Shown: positions 10,712-21,189 of the stretch, piece by piece | How the letters are laid out: each line of letters starts with the position of its first letter | How positions within the stretch are numbered: position 1 is the first letter of the stretch | From: Mesostigma viride | Taxonomy: Eukaryota; Streptophyta; Mesostigmatophyceae; Mesostigmatales; Mesostigmataceae | DNA: 64,000 bases | Direction: 5' to 3' | NCBI GenBank assembly: GCA_009746045.1 | Contig: RPFO01000041.1 | Coordinates: 5,209,920 to 5,273,919 of the forward strand | Made by a program: the position numbers and the translations under genes | Notes under the pieces: model-generated | Database searches by the model: none | What the model was told of the DNA's origin: nothing | What the model saw: only the letters and a program-made list of their open reading frames with translations

Positions 10712-11453
10712 CTGACGCGGACCAAAACCGTTACTAGAAACACTGTTGCGCAGGCAGCAGAGGGGGCCGGACGACTGCTGTCGGCTGTGAGAATGGCCGT
10801 TGGGGGGCTGGGGCAGATGCGGTGGATTTTCACGGGGCTCCAGGGTGCTGATGGTAGCAATTTATTATGATCGCTGCCTCCTCGAGAGCCATCAGGACAT
10901 CTTCCTGCTCAGGCACGCGCTGGCGATTCGGTTGTCTGATATTCATGGCTTGTATCGATGGCTTCAATGGGGAATGTGGGGAGGCTGTCTCGCTGTGGGG
11001 TTGGTTTCCGGCCACGTTGCAGAGATCGAGGTCGTTACCAATGCCCACTGGAGAGAGGGGGGGGAGCTGTGAAGTCATTAAAAAAGGCTGAAAGGACTGC
11101 GATAATTGCCATATTGGAATCTCGTTTGCCACATTGGAGGCTCGTTGTTTATGGGGTGTCTCCCCCGGTAAGTTGTGGCAGCTCATGGGCATACTGGATG
11201 CGATACGATTTTCAAGGTCCACCATTCATGAAGATTAGCTGGTCACGTGGCCTTATCAGTGGGACAACAACAGCAAATGGTGGGGCCCAGTATGATGAAG
11301 CATTTGCCATGTGTTTGGCAATCCAAGCACCCATGAACAGCTACTATGCTGGTGCACCTTGATGCAAAGAAGTACTTGGCTGTGTGGCCTACCACCCCAG
11401 GCCGGCTCCCTCCCCCAAGTGTCCTCTTTATGAAATAGGGGTTGACGGTGTGC
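10712..11453. other. Gene-free stretch
   Basis: Short overlapping ORFs occur on both strands (for example 10958-11362 +). None has a recognisable domain or looks better than its shadows. Confidence 0.4.
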
Positions 11454-11465
11454 ATGTGCCTATAG

Positions 11466-11689
11466 ATGGTGCGCAAGGATAGATGGCAAGTAGTGATGAA
11501 GGAGGCCACCCCCAAGCCTGTGGGGGCTCCGCGTGTGACCAAGTATGGCATTCATAGCGATTCGGGCCGCGGTGCCCACACCCCTGTAACTAGGACCTAG
11601 ATAGCTTACACCATCCATTCCATCCCATGTTCCCCTCCCACTGAGGACTTATGCTCACGTGACGCAGTCACGTGTCTATTAATTAATTA
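11466..11689 (+). mobile_element. 5'-truncated copy of the 12105-16224 LINE
   Basis: The segment is almost identical to the last 230 bases of the LINE at 15995-16224 (for example GGCCACC against GACCACC, and TTACACC against TTATACC). It starts abruptly at GATGGTGCGCAAGG. It is flanked by a perfect 12-bp duplication, ATGTGCCTATAG (11454-11465 and 11690-11701), and ends in (TTAA)n. Confidence 0.92.
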
Positions 11690-12105
11690 ATGTGCCTATA
11701 GTGGTGCCCACATGGTCAATACAGTCAGGTGATTTACAGAAAGGTATAGTGGATAAGTTACTTATCAACTTCATCTGATCAATCAAGCCTGTAAATGTCA
11801 TGCAACTCAAGGGCCGTGCAAGTGCCAAATATTCATGGTTGTCTAATCCAGCTCTCGTCGCATCATAGTAGTGTGCATAAATCCAACCATAGATTTCTGG
11901 CGCCTGCGCTGGTTGTCTCCTTGATAGATTAATCAACCATAGATTATCCCAGCAATGACCTTTCCTTTATTCCATTTTTGTTTTTGTTATTATTATTACT
12001 CTTCAGTTTGTCTTTATTTATTATTGTTCGTATTATTACCATTTACATTTTCTTTTCTTTCTTTCTTTTTCTTTTTTTCTCCATTTCTGGCCTTGCTTTG
12101 CTTTT

Positions 12106-12504
12106 ACCCCGGAGCAGCTTGAGGCTCGGGCTGCCGCTTTGAACCGGCCGGAGGTCCACGAGGCTCGGGCAGCCAAGCAGGCCAACCCGCAACTACGGTG
12201 CAGCATCTATGCCCGCCTCTTTAATGGCGTCTTCATCGTCCGCATTAATGGCCAGGACCTTCCTCCAATGACGGCGACCCCCATGGATACCGCCGTGCCA
12301 GCGCCCCAGCCCCCTGCTCGGCCCCCGCCGTCACCGCCATCGCCACCGGCATCGACGGTCACCTGCTCCCCAGCACGTGTGGGGATCCGCCGGGGCAACT
12401 TCAGCTCAGGTATGGCTGCCAGGCTTGGCCGTCCCCCTAATAAATTCGTTCGCTTTGCACCTGAGCCGGAGCCCGCGCTGCGAACCCTTCTCTCCTATCA
12501 ATGA
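12106..12504 (+). pseudogene. LINE ORF1, 5'-truncated
   Basis: The reading frame enters from the insertion boundary without a start and ends at 12504. The first internal in-frame ATG present is far downstream. An N-terminal Ala/Glu/Arg-rich helical stretch (EQLEARAAALNRP) is followed by a short conserved-looking segment (RCSIYARLFNGVFIVRING) and a Pro-rich linker. The stop TGA overlaps the ORF2 ATG as ATGA at 12501-12504, which suggests coupled re-initiation of ORF2. No nucleic-acid-binding zinc knuckle is seen in the remaining part. Confidence 0.55.
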
Positions 12505-15500
12505 CGACGCTCGCGGCCCCGCGGCTCCGCGGCTCTAGCAGTGGGATCTGCCTAACTCCCCTTCCCGCCCCTTTGCCTTCGCAGCCCTCGGGCTGTCGGA
12601 GAGAGAGCAACGGGTCGGCAGTGAGCCAGGTTAGCCCCGCCTCGCGCGGCCGCCTCCGAAACCTCCTCAGACTGCACGCATTTCTTATGCGTGCAGACGC
12701 AAACTCATTCTACCTGGCCACCCGAGCCAACCGTCGGCGTCGCCTCGACGCGTTGGCAGGAAGAATCGAAATGGTGATTGAAAGCATAAGTCCCCAACCC
12801 GCCCCCCCTACCCCACCACCTCCACCCCCACCCCCATCACCACCCTGCTCCATCTCCGCCCCCACCCCCGCCTGCACCCCCCTTTTCGGTCAACGCGCGC
12901 CCTTGGTCATCGCCACCTTCAACGCCCGCACGCTCCAGCCCGACGCTGACCGCTGTCACTGCCTGCGCAGTGACGACTGTCAGTGCCATCGAGTCTCCAA
13001 TCTTATTGGTTTCTGCATCGACAATAATATCGCCATCCTGGGAATCCAAGAACACAGGCGCACTGCATCGGCCCGCGGATCAACTGCCCTTGTTGCTGAC
13101 GACATCGACGGCTGGCGGTTCTACTACGGAGGCGGCGACGGCACCGGGAACGGGGGCGTCGGTCTCCTCTGCTCCCCGCTCGCCGTACGCCACATGGGCG
13201 AACCCCAGCTGGTCAACGCTCGGCTCCTCGTGGCCACTTTTCATTCGATGGAGGGCCACTCGACCTACGCCCTGACGGTGGGCGTTGGTTACGCACCCCA
13301 CTCCGGCCACCCAGAACAAGACCGCAAGGACTTCTTTGCAGCGCTGGAGAACCTGGCGAACGGCATCCCTGGTCGCAACTACCTCGCTCTGCTGCTGGAC
13401 GCCAACGCCACGCTACCACCGGGTACTGGCGGATGTCAGCACGCCCCCAACGGTACGGTCTCCAATGCCAACACCGAACTTTTTGCTGATTTGCTTACGA
13501 CATGCGATTTGGTCACTGCCAACACCCGCTTTCCACATAGTCCAGATGCTTTGGTCACACACACCTCGCCAACTGGCACTGAACGCTGCATTGACTATGT
13601 TGTAATGCGCAAGCGTCATCAAGGATCTGTACTAGCTGCTCGCTCGCATGTGATCCCCCTGGTGCGCTCCGATCATCGCATCGTCACCGCCCGCATCCGC
13701 CTGCGATTCCCCTCGCCCTTTCGTAAGCACGTGGCACCACCTGATTTGCGCACACTTCAGTTGCTCGAGAAATCTGACGACGCTCTGGAGGACTTCCCTG
13801 AAAAACGCGCCCACAAGCGCGCCGCAGAGGCGTTCGTCGACGCGCTGGACATCCCGGCCAGCCACGCCCAGCTGTTCGCTGCCGGCCCGGCATCGGCCCT
13901 TCGGCACCTCGCTGACAAGCTGCCCGCGGCCGGGGCCCTACTGCCCCCCCGCCGCCCGCCCCGCTTCACCAGCCTGCACCGGCTCCCCGCCGTCATCCAG
14001 GCCCGGCAAGCCCTGCGCGACAACCGCGACCCCGCCCGCTACGCCCGCCTCAAAGCCGATTACCACTCGGCCATCCGGCAGGCGACCAAGGAGCAGGAGG
14101 ACCTTCATGTCCGCGAGTACTTCGCCCACCTCAAGGACCAGCACGGCAAGTACGCCTGGACCCGCCTGCGTCACGCCCAACGGCCCGCCGGCGGCGCGCA
14201 GCCGGCGCCGCGGACGCTCTCTGGCTCACCGCAGCAGCAGCTCAACCAGTGGTATTCCTCCCAGTCCCGGCTGCTCGGCGCCCCCCGCCGCCTCCGCCGC
14301 TTGGCCCTCTGGCGGCCGCACGCCTGGCAGTAGCACCGGCGGACGTCCCTGCGCCGCCCACGCCGCCCGCCGCTGAGCAGGACTACACGTACCCAGCCCT
14401 GACGGAACCCCTGGCCCACCCCAACGAGCTCCCGCCGTTCACCGAGCTCGAGCTGAGCACCGCCGCCAAGCAACTCCGCTTCTATGCTGCCGTTGGACCT
14501 GACCAGCTCCCAGCCCCGGTGATTAAGCTGACGGCGCTCACGGGGTTCCTGCTTGACGTCTGCAACCGGATCCTGCTTGCCGACGCGCCGCCGATTCCTG
14601 AGTGGCAGCACAGCTACCGTATTATGCTGTACAAAAACAAAGGTTCCCCTGACGACCCCGCCAACTACAGAGGAGTCTGCATCCAGAGCGCCGCACTTAA
14701 GTTGTTCATGCGCATGATCCTCAACCGCCTTCGTTCTGCTCTCGACTGTCACCTTGGGGAAAGTCAAATGGGCTTCCGTCCTGGGCGCAACACCGTCATG
14801 GCCATCTTCGTCGCGCGTCGCCTCTTCGAGGAAATCGCTCTCCTGCAACCTGGTGAGTTTCCCGCCATCCTGATCTTCGTCGACTTCATCAAGGCTTTTG
14901 ATTCTGTCCTCTGGGACGCTCTATGGGCTGTACTTGCTCGCGCTCGCGTCCCCACTCCCCTGATTACCGTCATCCGCACGCTGTATGAGGGGTCCACCAC
15001 TTCGGTGCGCACTCAGCACGGCAACCCCGCCCTGCCCACTGCAGACCGGCGTCTGGCAGGGTTGCGTCCTGTCGCCGTACCTGTTTATTATTGTAGTGGA
15101 TTATGTTATGCGCCAGGCACGTGCTCGCTTTGCTAGCATTGCAGGCCGTGCCCCTGGCCTAGCGATCACGAACGAGCTTGGGGAAGGGGGGCCGACTAAC
15201 AAGCAGAATTTACTAGCTGACCTCATTTATGCCGACGACATCACGCTCATCGAGAAGCCGGAGTCTGCCCAACTTTGGCTGGACTGCCTGGCGCTCGAGG
15301 CTCGGGCGGTTGGTCTAGAAATCAGCCCCAAAACGGAGGCCCTGGCCCTCGGCATGGCAGGGCCCCCACCCACACTCCGCCTCTTAGACGATGCCGAGGT
15401 CAACTACCCTACTTCAGGCCGCTTCAAGCTGCTCGGCAGTTGGCTTCCTGACTGCGAGGACGACATGACGACACGGATCGGCATGGCGTGGGCGCACCTC

Positions 15501-16130
15501 CATGACCACCGCCGCTGGTGGAGCAACCCCGCCCTACCCCGGATCGTCAAGCGTGACCTCTTCAAGGTCGTCATTCTGACGATCCTGACCTACGGCGCCG
15601 AGACGTGGACACTGATGCAGGAGCTGGAGCAACGACTCGACGGCGCCGTCACCAAGATGCTGCGCAAGGCCCTTAACATCCCCTTTGGTTTGCACATTAG
15701 TAATGAGGATTTGTACGCTGATTTGCCCTATGTTTCCCACATTATTAGGCACAGGCGCCTGGGCCTAGCCGGGCACCTGGCCCGCACAGATCAGGTAGAT
15801 ACATCAGATAGACTAGCTGGCACCAAGCCCGCCCAGCCTGGGCGATATGTCCTCACCTGGCGTGCCCCCGGCCGCGCGCGGCAGGGCCGCCACCCGTGGA
15901 CTTTTCGTGATAGACTCGGCATGGACATGTGCTACACTAGACGTGACGGGCTCACCCCCGGGCAGCCTCCTGGTTTGTCTGTAATATGGAGGCAGATGGT
16001 GCGCAAGGATAGATGGCAAGTAGTGATGAAGGAGACCACCCCCAAGCCTGTGGGGGCTCCGCGTGTGACCAAGTATGGCATTCATAGCGATTCGGGCCGC
16101 GGTGCCCACACCCCTGTAACTAGGACCTAG
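12501..16130 (+). pseudogene. LINE ORF2: endonuclease and reverse transcriptase, two frameshifts
   Basis: ORF2 starts at the ATGA overlap. Residues about 137-395 are an APE endonuclease: TFNARTL, IQEHRR, LLLDANAT and SDHRIV carry the catalytic Asn, Glu, Asp/Asn and Asp/His. The frame then shifts by one base at about 14275-14330 (near a C6 run). The reverse transcriptase follows: GFRPGRNT, motif A FVDFIKAFDS (about 14875), then a second, compensating shift at about 15030-15045. After that come QGCVLSPYLF, the catalytic YADDI (about 15230), and a C-terminal AETWTL...LDGAVTKMLRKALN segment common to many non-LTR elements. The stop is at 16130. The two shifts cancel, so the protein was one polypeptide; this copy cannot make it whole unless the shifts are sequencing errors. 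Confidence 0.88.
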
Positions 16131-16758
16131 ATAGCTTATACCATCCATTCCATCCCATGTTCCCCTCCCACTGAGGACTTATGCTCACGTGACGCAGTCA
16201 CGTGTCTATTAATTAATTAATTAATTTGCTTTGCATGCATCACCACAAAACATCAAATTTAAAACAATATGTGTGCTAGCTATATACGGTGGAATAACAC
16301 AGACATGTCTACCAGATGGCAACACGGCCATCTGTATGCTAGGGTGAGCACACTATGTGAATTTGCAGGGCCGGCCCACAGCAGCTGTGCCCCTGCTCTA
16401 CCCCTTTTGCCAGGGTGGGTGGGTGGGAGGCAAAAGAAACAACCTGCTTCCCTAGTAGAATGGAAGCCCACCTTTTATAGCAACCACCTGTCCAGCCAAC
16501 CCCTACCTGGGTGGCTGGGGTACAGGTACCAGCACAAAAAACTATTTTTTCTGAATTTTTTTTTCTTTTTGTGCTATACGGCGTTGCATTCTCCGCTCAG
16601 CAGGTTAGTCATAGATAAAATGAGCATAGCTCACCAAATCCATTTCTGGCCTTGCTTTGCTTTGCATGCATCACCACAAAACATCAAATTTATTACAATA
16701 TGCGTGCTAGCTCTATACGGTGGAATAACACAGACATGTCTACCAGATGGCAACACGG

Positions 16759-16864
16759 CCATCTGTATGCTAGGGTGAGCACACTATGTGAATTTGCAGG
16801 GCCAGCCCACAGCAGCTGTGCCCCTGCAAATTCACATAGTGTGCTCACCCTAGCATACAGATGG
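16759..16864. repeat. 43-bp-arm inverted duplication in the minus-strand DIRS B1 repeat
   Basis: 16759-16801 and 16822-16864 are perfect reverse complements around a 20-bp spacer. The plus-strand DIRS copy lacks the right arm, so this arm is an added inverted copy of adjacent DNA. Confidence 0.9.
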
Positions 16865-17050
16865 CTCTACCCACATCTCCTTATACATGGCTAACAGCCG
16901 AAAACACGTAGGACATGCAAAAAAGAAAACTTAAACTACCTAGCTATGGGGGTACTTTGTCCCAACCCAGGTGGCACCCTTGGGTTAGTTAAACCATTTC
17001 CCCCCTGACCTCCCATGTCACAAGGGTAAGGTCACTTGATAGCTAAAAGA

Positions 17051-17773
17051 CGAGAGATGAAAACTGGAAGACGTCAAAACTCGACGCCACCGAAGTGGCG
17101 CCGGAAAGCCGCTGGGTCAAAACCCAGGGCCTGAGCCCAGAGGGCGGGCGAGATGTCTCGCCCCAGGAGGCTGCGGTGGAGGCCAATCTAGCGCGTGACC
17201 GAGAGGGCCGAAGCCCACCGGCCGCGCAGCTGAATGGCCTCCGGCGACTCGCCAGCGATGGCGTCGTGCGTCGCCCCTCCATGCCGGAGGCTGTGAAAGG
17301 AAAACATCCCCGGGATGCCCATGCGGGCCTGCACAGCTTCCCACTGCTGCCTAGCCTGGCTGTACGTTCAACCCCGAAAAAGAAGTGCACTCCGGGGGTT
17401 GGCCAGCCATCAGGCGTCGCAGGAGCCACAAAGAAAGTGGATCCCGGACGAGGACGTGCTGGGCCGCCCCCTGCGCAGTCTTGGGGTTGCGCAGCACAAG
17501 GGCACCGACCGTGGGCCCTGGCTCGAGAAGGGGGTGGCCAGGATGAGCCACATCCCGAACCCGCAGCCCTAGCGCCTCGCTAATGCGTAAATACTGCTGG
17601 AAAGCAATAATAATCAACGCACTCAAATGCACCTGTCGACGTGAAACTAGCAACAGGGCAGTGAAATAGCAAAGGCGCCAGGGCATAGGCGGAGGGCTGA
17701 CAGCCGGAACAAGCCGCTGCCAACCTGCTAGCAGGCGGTCCGCCAGTACCCAATTCCGAACAATGTCGGGGTA
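17051..17773 (-). pseudogene. DIRS tyrosine recombinase remnant (minus copy)
   Basis: The minus-strand reading matches the plus copy: HLSALIIIAFQQYLRISEALGLRVRDV carries the first catalytic Arg, and the HSLRHGGAT and RYIGLHRSLL blocks follow. An in-frame TGA sits where the plus copy has LFRG.TYSQ, and a one-base insertion lies near CCCCCGGAGTGC. The N-terminal part continues beyond the inserted element, at 18427 and up. It is not functional. Confidence 0.8.
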
Positions 17774-18422
17774 TGTACCGAATAGTGTTCCGAATACCGA
17801 ATATCCCCCGAATACCGAACCGAACACCGAATATGTTCAGTATACGGCGAACGGTCTGTCCGTCTGAACATATTCGGTATCGGTATCGGGAGGCAAGCTC
17901 TACTTCCGAATATGTTCGGTATCGAAATCGGGACACCCTACTATTCGACGAATATATTCGTAGTTCCGAATATCGAATAGTAGTACCCCTACTAGCGGGC
18001 GGCGCAGCCTCCAGCCTCCACTCACCAGCTGGCGCGGTCATGCCTCCGCCGACTCAAGTTAGGCCAACGCCCAAAAGCTGAATGCACTATGCACGGAAGG
18101 CAACTGAGCTCGTCTAAAGTATTAAACACTAAGTGTATCTCAATATATAATTGATACAAAATAATTAATATAAGTCTCATTAATATAAATGATACAAGTT
18201 GTCTACCTAATACGTTATAGTAGCTACTGTCGTCATTATTCGATCGGCGTCCGAATAGTTCGGAGAACTATTCGGTGTTCGATTCGGGAAGGGCCCTTCA
18301 GCTCCGAACATATTCGGTATCGGTATCGGGAGGCTCCAAATATATTCGGCATCGGGTTCGGGGCACCCCCCTGGTCCGAGTATCCGATTCGGCAAGCCAA
18401 AACGCTATTCGGTACAACCCTA
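17774..18422. mobile_element. 649-bp inverted-repeat element inside the DIRS recombinase
   Basis: The insertion begins TGTACCGAATAG and ends near CTATTCGGTACA, a perfect 12-bp inversion, followed by ACCCTA. A 4-bp duplication GGTA flanks it (17770-17773 and 18423-18426). The uninterrupted target is visible in the other DIRS copy at about 28030-28050. The interior is full of short ATTCGGTATCGG/CCGAATA repeats in both directions and has no credible ORF. The superfamily is unassigned. Confidence 0.75.
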
Positions 18423-18426
18423 GGTA

Positions 18427-19035
18427 GTACAGGTGCAGACAGGCCTTGGCGTGCTGGCATAAGGTACGCCCCCGCCCCGGCCTCTGGCATGGTAGACAGC
18501 AGAAATCCACTCACAGAAAATGGCTTCCGCGTCAGCTGGGTCGACAGGGCCAGGTGGCGCCCACGCCACGTAGACAGCCGCCGCGCGCCGGTACGCTGGC
18601 AAGGTAGACACAGGGTTGACTGTGCCCTCCAAAAGTGCCAAGTCCCGAGGGCGTCGCGCCCCCTCAGGCCCAGGGTTGGGATGCACGTCACCACACCGGG
18701 TCAAGTCAGGAATCCAAGCGCCACGCCGACTGGCCTTGTCAGCTGGGCTGAGGTCGGTAGCCACCCAGACCCAGTGGCTCTGCATGTCGCCAGCCAGTGA
18801 CAGAGCGCAGTAGCGCCGAACCAGCTGGTTGAGGCGGTAGGAAGACGACCGCCCTCTGACAAACGCCCCCACCACAGCACTAGAGTCCACGAGCCGGACG
18901 ACTCGCTTACTTACCTCGACACGCCTTGGTCCGGCACGACCAGTCGACCCCCTGCGTCGCAGCAATGGTCTCCTTGACGTTGATGTGGTTAGGCTGCCCC
19001 CGCCACCTGTAGGACAGTGCCGTTGCTACGCCAGT
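18427..19035 (-). pseudogene. DIRS RNase H and 2A-like region (minus copy)
   Basis: A minus-strand fragment with RVVRLVDSSAVVGAF, SHWVWVATDLSPADKASRRGAW (RNase H end) and then GDVHPNPGP at 18666-18692. The start of the recombinase follows. It is about 95% similar to the plus copy at 27470-28050. The 2A-like motif is conserved although the copy is decayed. Confidence 0.85.
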
Positions 19036-19048
19036 GCACTATAGGAAC

Positions 19049-19440
19049 TCAGAACTGAGATTTTTCTCAGTTTTTCTCAGTTTTTCTCAGTTTTTCTCAG
19101 TTTTCTCAGTTTTCTCAGGCGGGCTGCCTGAGATTTCCTGAGATTTCCTGAGATTTCCTGAGATTTCCTGAGATCAACTGAGATCAACTGAGATCAACTG
19201 AGAAAAATCTCTGTTTTCTCAGTAAAACTGAGAAAATCACCTGAGAAAACTGAGAAAACTGAGAAAAAACTGAGATCAGCCTGAGAAAGTCGACTGGCCT
19301 GAGATTTTTTTTTCTCAGGAACGAAATTTCTCAGGCGCCCGGTTTTTCTCAGGTTGCTGCCTGAGAAAATCCGAGACTGAGAAAATCTAGGAAACTTAGG
19401 GCCTGAGAAAAACTGAGAAACCTCATGCACACAGAGAAAT
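19049..19440. repeat. CTGAG/CTCAG array
   Basis: About 35 copies of CTCAG or CTGAG spaced by A- or T-rich segments. One strand switches from TTTTTCTCAG units to CCTGAGATTT and then ACTGAGAAA units, so large hairpins can form (for example around CTCAGGCGGGCTGCCTGAG). It directly adjoins the truncated end of the minus-strand DIRS. Confidence 0.9.
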
Positions 19441-19541
19441 CGCATTCATATCACGCAACCAGAAATCGCTTTGATTACAAGTTACAATAATTTCTTGTGC
19501 AGTTGGAGTACAGCTCTTCAAGTTTAACAAGAACATCAATT

Positions 19542-19964
19542 TCAGTCACTAGACGAGTTGCTACAATCTGCTTCAGGGTAGCTCACTTTTCCATACGCCC
19601 TTGCACTTCTCCTCGTTGGTGCAAGGTCGCCCCGGCTAGGTTCAGCCACATTCTTGTGCTGCCTACCCCCTCTCCCCCTCTGCCCACCGGCACGATTCCC
19701 CCGCGTAGGTTCAGCCGCATACTCGCGGCCATCGCCACCACGGGCAGAATCAGCAGCATTTTCTGCTGCAGGCTGCCTCCTTCCTCTCCCCCTCCGTCCA
19801 CGCTTCCCCCGTGCAGGTTCAGACGCATTGTAGCTGCATGGGTCATCACTGTCGCTGCTAGGTGGAGCCACATCCTCTTGGCTACCATTATCACTGCCGC
19901 TGCAGATGGAGGAATCAGTTTCTGCTGCAGGCTGCTTACCCCTCCTCTTCCTCGGTGCAGGCAT
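19542..19964 (-). CDS. Unrecognised basic, RGRG-rich ORF
   Basis: A 140-residue minus-strand ORF beginning MPAPRKRRGKQPAAET. It has a SSDSDD acidic patch and three diverged repeats of a unit like RGRRQPAAENAADSARG / RGGRQHKNVAEPSRG. The GRRGRGRR and similar stretches resemble AT-hooks. The internal repeats also exist at DNA level (about 19640-19820), so the ORF may simply reflect a repeat. The function is unknown. Confidence 0.3.
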   Translation of the reverse strand: MPAPRKRRGKQPAAETDSSICSGSDNGSQEDVAPPSSDSDDPCSYNASEPARGKRGRRGRGRRQPAAENAADSARGGDGREYAAEPTRGNRAGGQRGRGGRQHKNVAEPSRGDLAPTRRSARAYGKVSYPEADCSNSSSD

Positions 19965-20016
19965 GCCATCCTCGCTGCCACACTAGGAACGGAGTGTTGA
20001 CAAAGTTTGACAATTA

Positions 20017-20800
20017 AGATCACTGAGCTCCGGCAAGAAGACCAGCATTTGATTGAATACAATAAGTGGAGCCCTGCCAGAAATGCAGCAGTTAACATGG
20101 CCCATGGGTTAAGGTTGCTCAATCCGCACGCGGAAGCAAGAAGCCTCCAGGGTGGGAGGGAGGGGAAAGAAACAATTGCGGATCATTGCCTGCCTAGCTT
20201 GCTTAAGGCATGGCCCGCCGACACACAAGCTGACATCATCCTAAATTAATTAACACCGGCATGCGTCACACGCCGGCCTGAACAGTGCTGAAAACGCCAC
20301 CACAAACAACGTGGCCACGCACCCCCAGACTAGTGCGTTAACCGTACAGGTAGTTGTACAAAGTTCCCAAGACTGACAAACATAAAACTCGCCCATCGAC
20401 CCCTTGGGCCGGTCCGAATCCACTATACAATAATTAATCACGACTCACTAAAGAACCCAAATCAGCCAAAGATTCGCCAAGCAACCAGCCGACCCTACAG
20501 GTCCCCACCAAACCTCGGCTGGTGCAACCAAACACGAATCTTTGCAAGCAAGTCGTATAAAACCTACAATTAATTTTCTCGGACCACTAATTAATAGCCA
20601 CCGACCCTTGTAAACAACCGTGTCATCCAAGGAAAATTCGGGCGAGCAGGAAACCCTTTGTACAGATCGAATTAGTCAGCCCATGTCGCAGACAGCCTTC
20701 CACACCCAGGCCAAGGCATGGCGGCCCTATCTTTCCCGCATGTGTTAATTAAACTATATTCATAGAAAACCGATTGTTTGTCAAGAATTGTCAAATCTTT
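20017..20800. repeat. 0.8-kb repeat unit, copy 1
   Basis: It starts at AAGATCACTGAGCTCCGG and ends at AGAAAACCGATT. The unit recurs at 21190-21893 and 21893-23447. It contains the hairpin CCGGCATGCGTCACACGCCGG and no convincing gene. A 60-codon minus-strand ORF is preserved in all three copies, but they are too similar for that to mean much. Confidence 0.9.
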
Positions 20801-21189
20801 TAGAACTAGTGTGACCCGCTGGCTTCGCACTGTCAGCCCAAAAAAAAAAATCAATCAATTTTTGGCGGTAGAGAGACCATGGAGGGACTGCCCGCTGCCC
20901 GCTGTAGACGCATACTGTAGTTCGTAGAAGCGTGCTCCTTCGCTGCATGCACTCCGGAGAGGAATCATGACGGACTGACGGTCTCCTTCTCTGCCCTCCA
21001 GAGAGGAGGCCGCTAAAGCGGCCGCTCGCTTCGCTCGCTGGGCGCTTTGCGCGGATTGGTTGGCAGTTCTTCCGTGCGCTTGGCGCTTCGCGCGGATTGG
21101 TGGTAAGTCAGTCCGCCCCTTCTGGATTGGCCGCGTACTCGGTGATGCCCTGAATAGTGTCGGATTACCTTACATTGCCAAATTAGTAA
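20801..21189. other. Spacer between repeat copies 1 and 2
   Basis: Holds two diverged copies of a CGCTT.GCGCGGATTGGT block (about 21040-21110). No gene is seen. Confidence 0.4.

Larger units (their letters stand above)
12105..16224 (+). mobile_element. LINE (APE-type non-LTR retrotransposon), 5'-truncated
   Basis: A 4.1-kb element flanked by the 8-bp duplication TTTGCTTT (12097-12104 and 16225-16232), ending in (TTAA)n. It carries the end of an ORF1, then an ORF2 with an apurinic endonuclease domain and a reverse transcriptase. ORF1 is open right up to the 5' boundary, so the copy is truncated within ORF1. It is inserted in the terminal repeat of a minus-strand DIRS element: the flanks join to restore the sequence seen intact at about 16640. 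The clade (RTE-, CR1- or RandI-like) cannot be settled here. Confidence 0.92.
16233..19040 (-). mobile_element. Minus-strand DIRS element, truncated and interrupted
   Basis: This is the same family as 24235-29556, in opposite orientation. Read on the plus strand it comprises B2 (outer end at about 12082-12104, cut off by the LINE, continuing 16233-16404), A2 (about 16429-16638) and B1 (about 16636-16871). The recombinase region (about 17090-17770) and RNase H region (about 18427-19035) follow. Homology ends at about 19040, before any reverse transcriptase core, so the 5' part is missing. It is interrupted by a 649-bp element at 17774-18422. Small indels such as a duplicated TTAC at about 18908 break the frames. 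Confidence 0.88.

Noticed and set aside
12837-16148. Minus-strand ORFs across the LINE (for example 14171-14848)
   Set aside because: Antisense shadows of GC-rich endonuclease/RT coding sequence.
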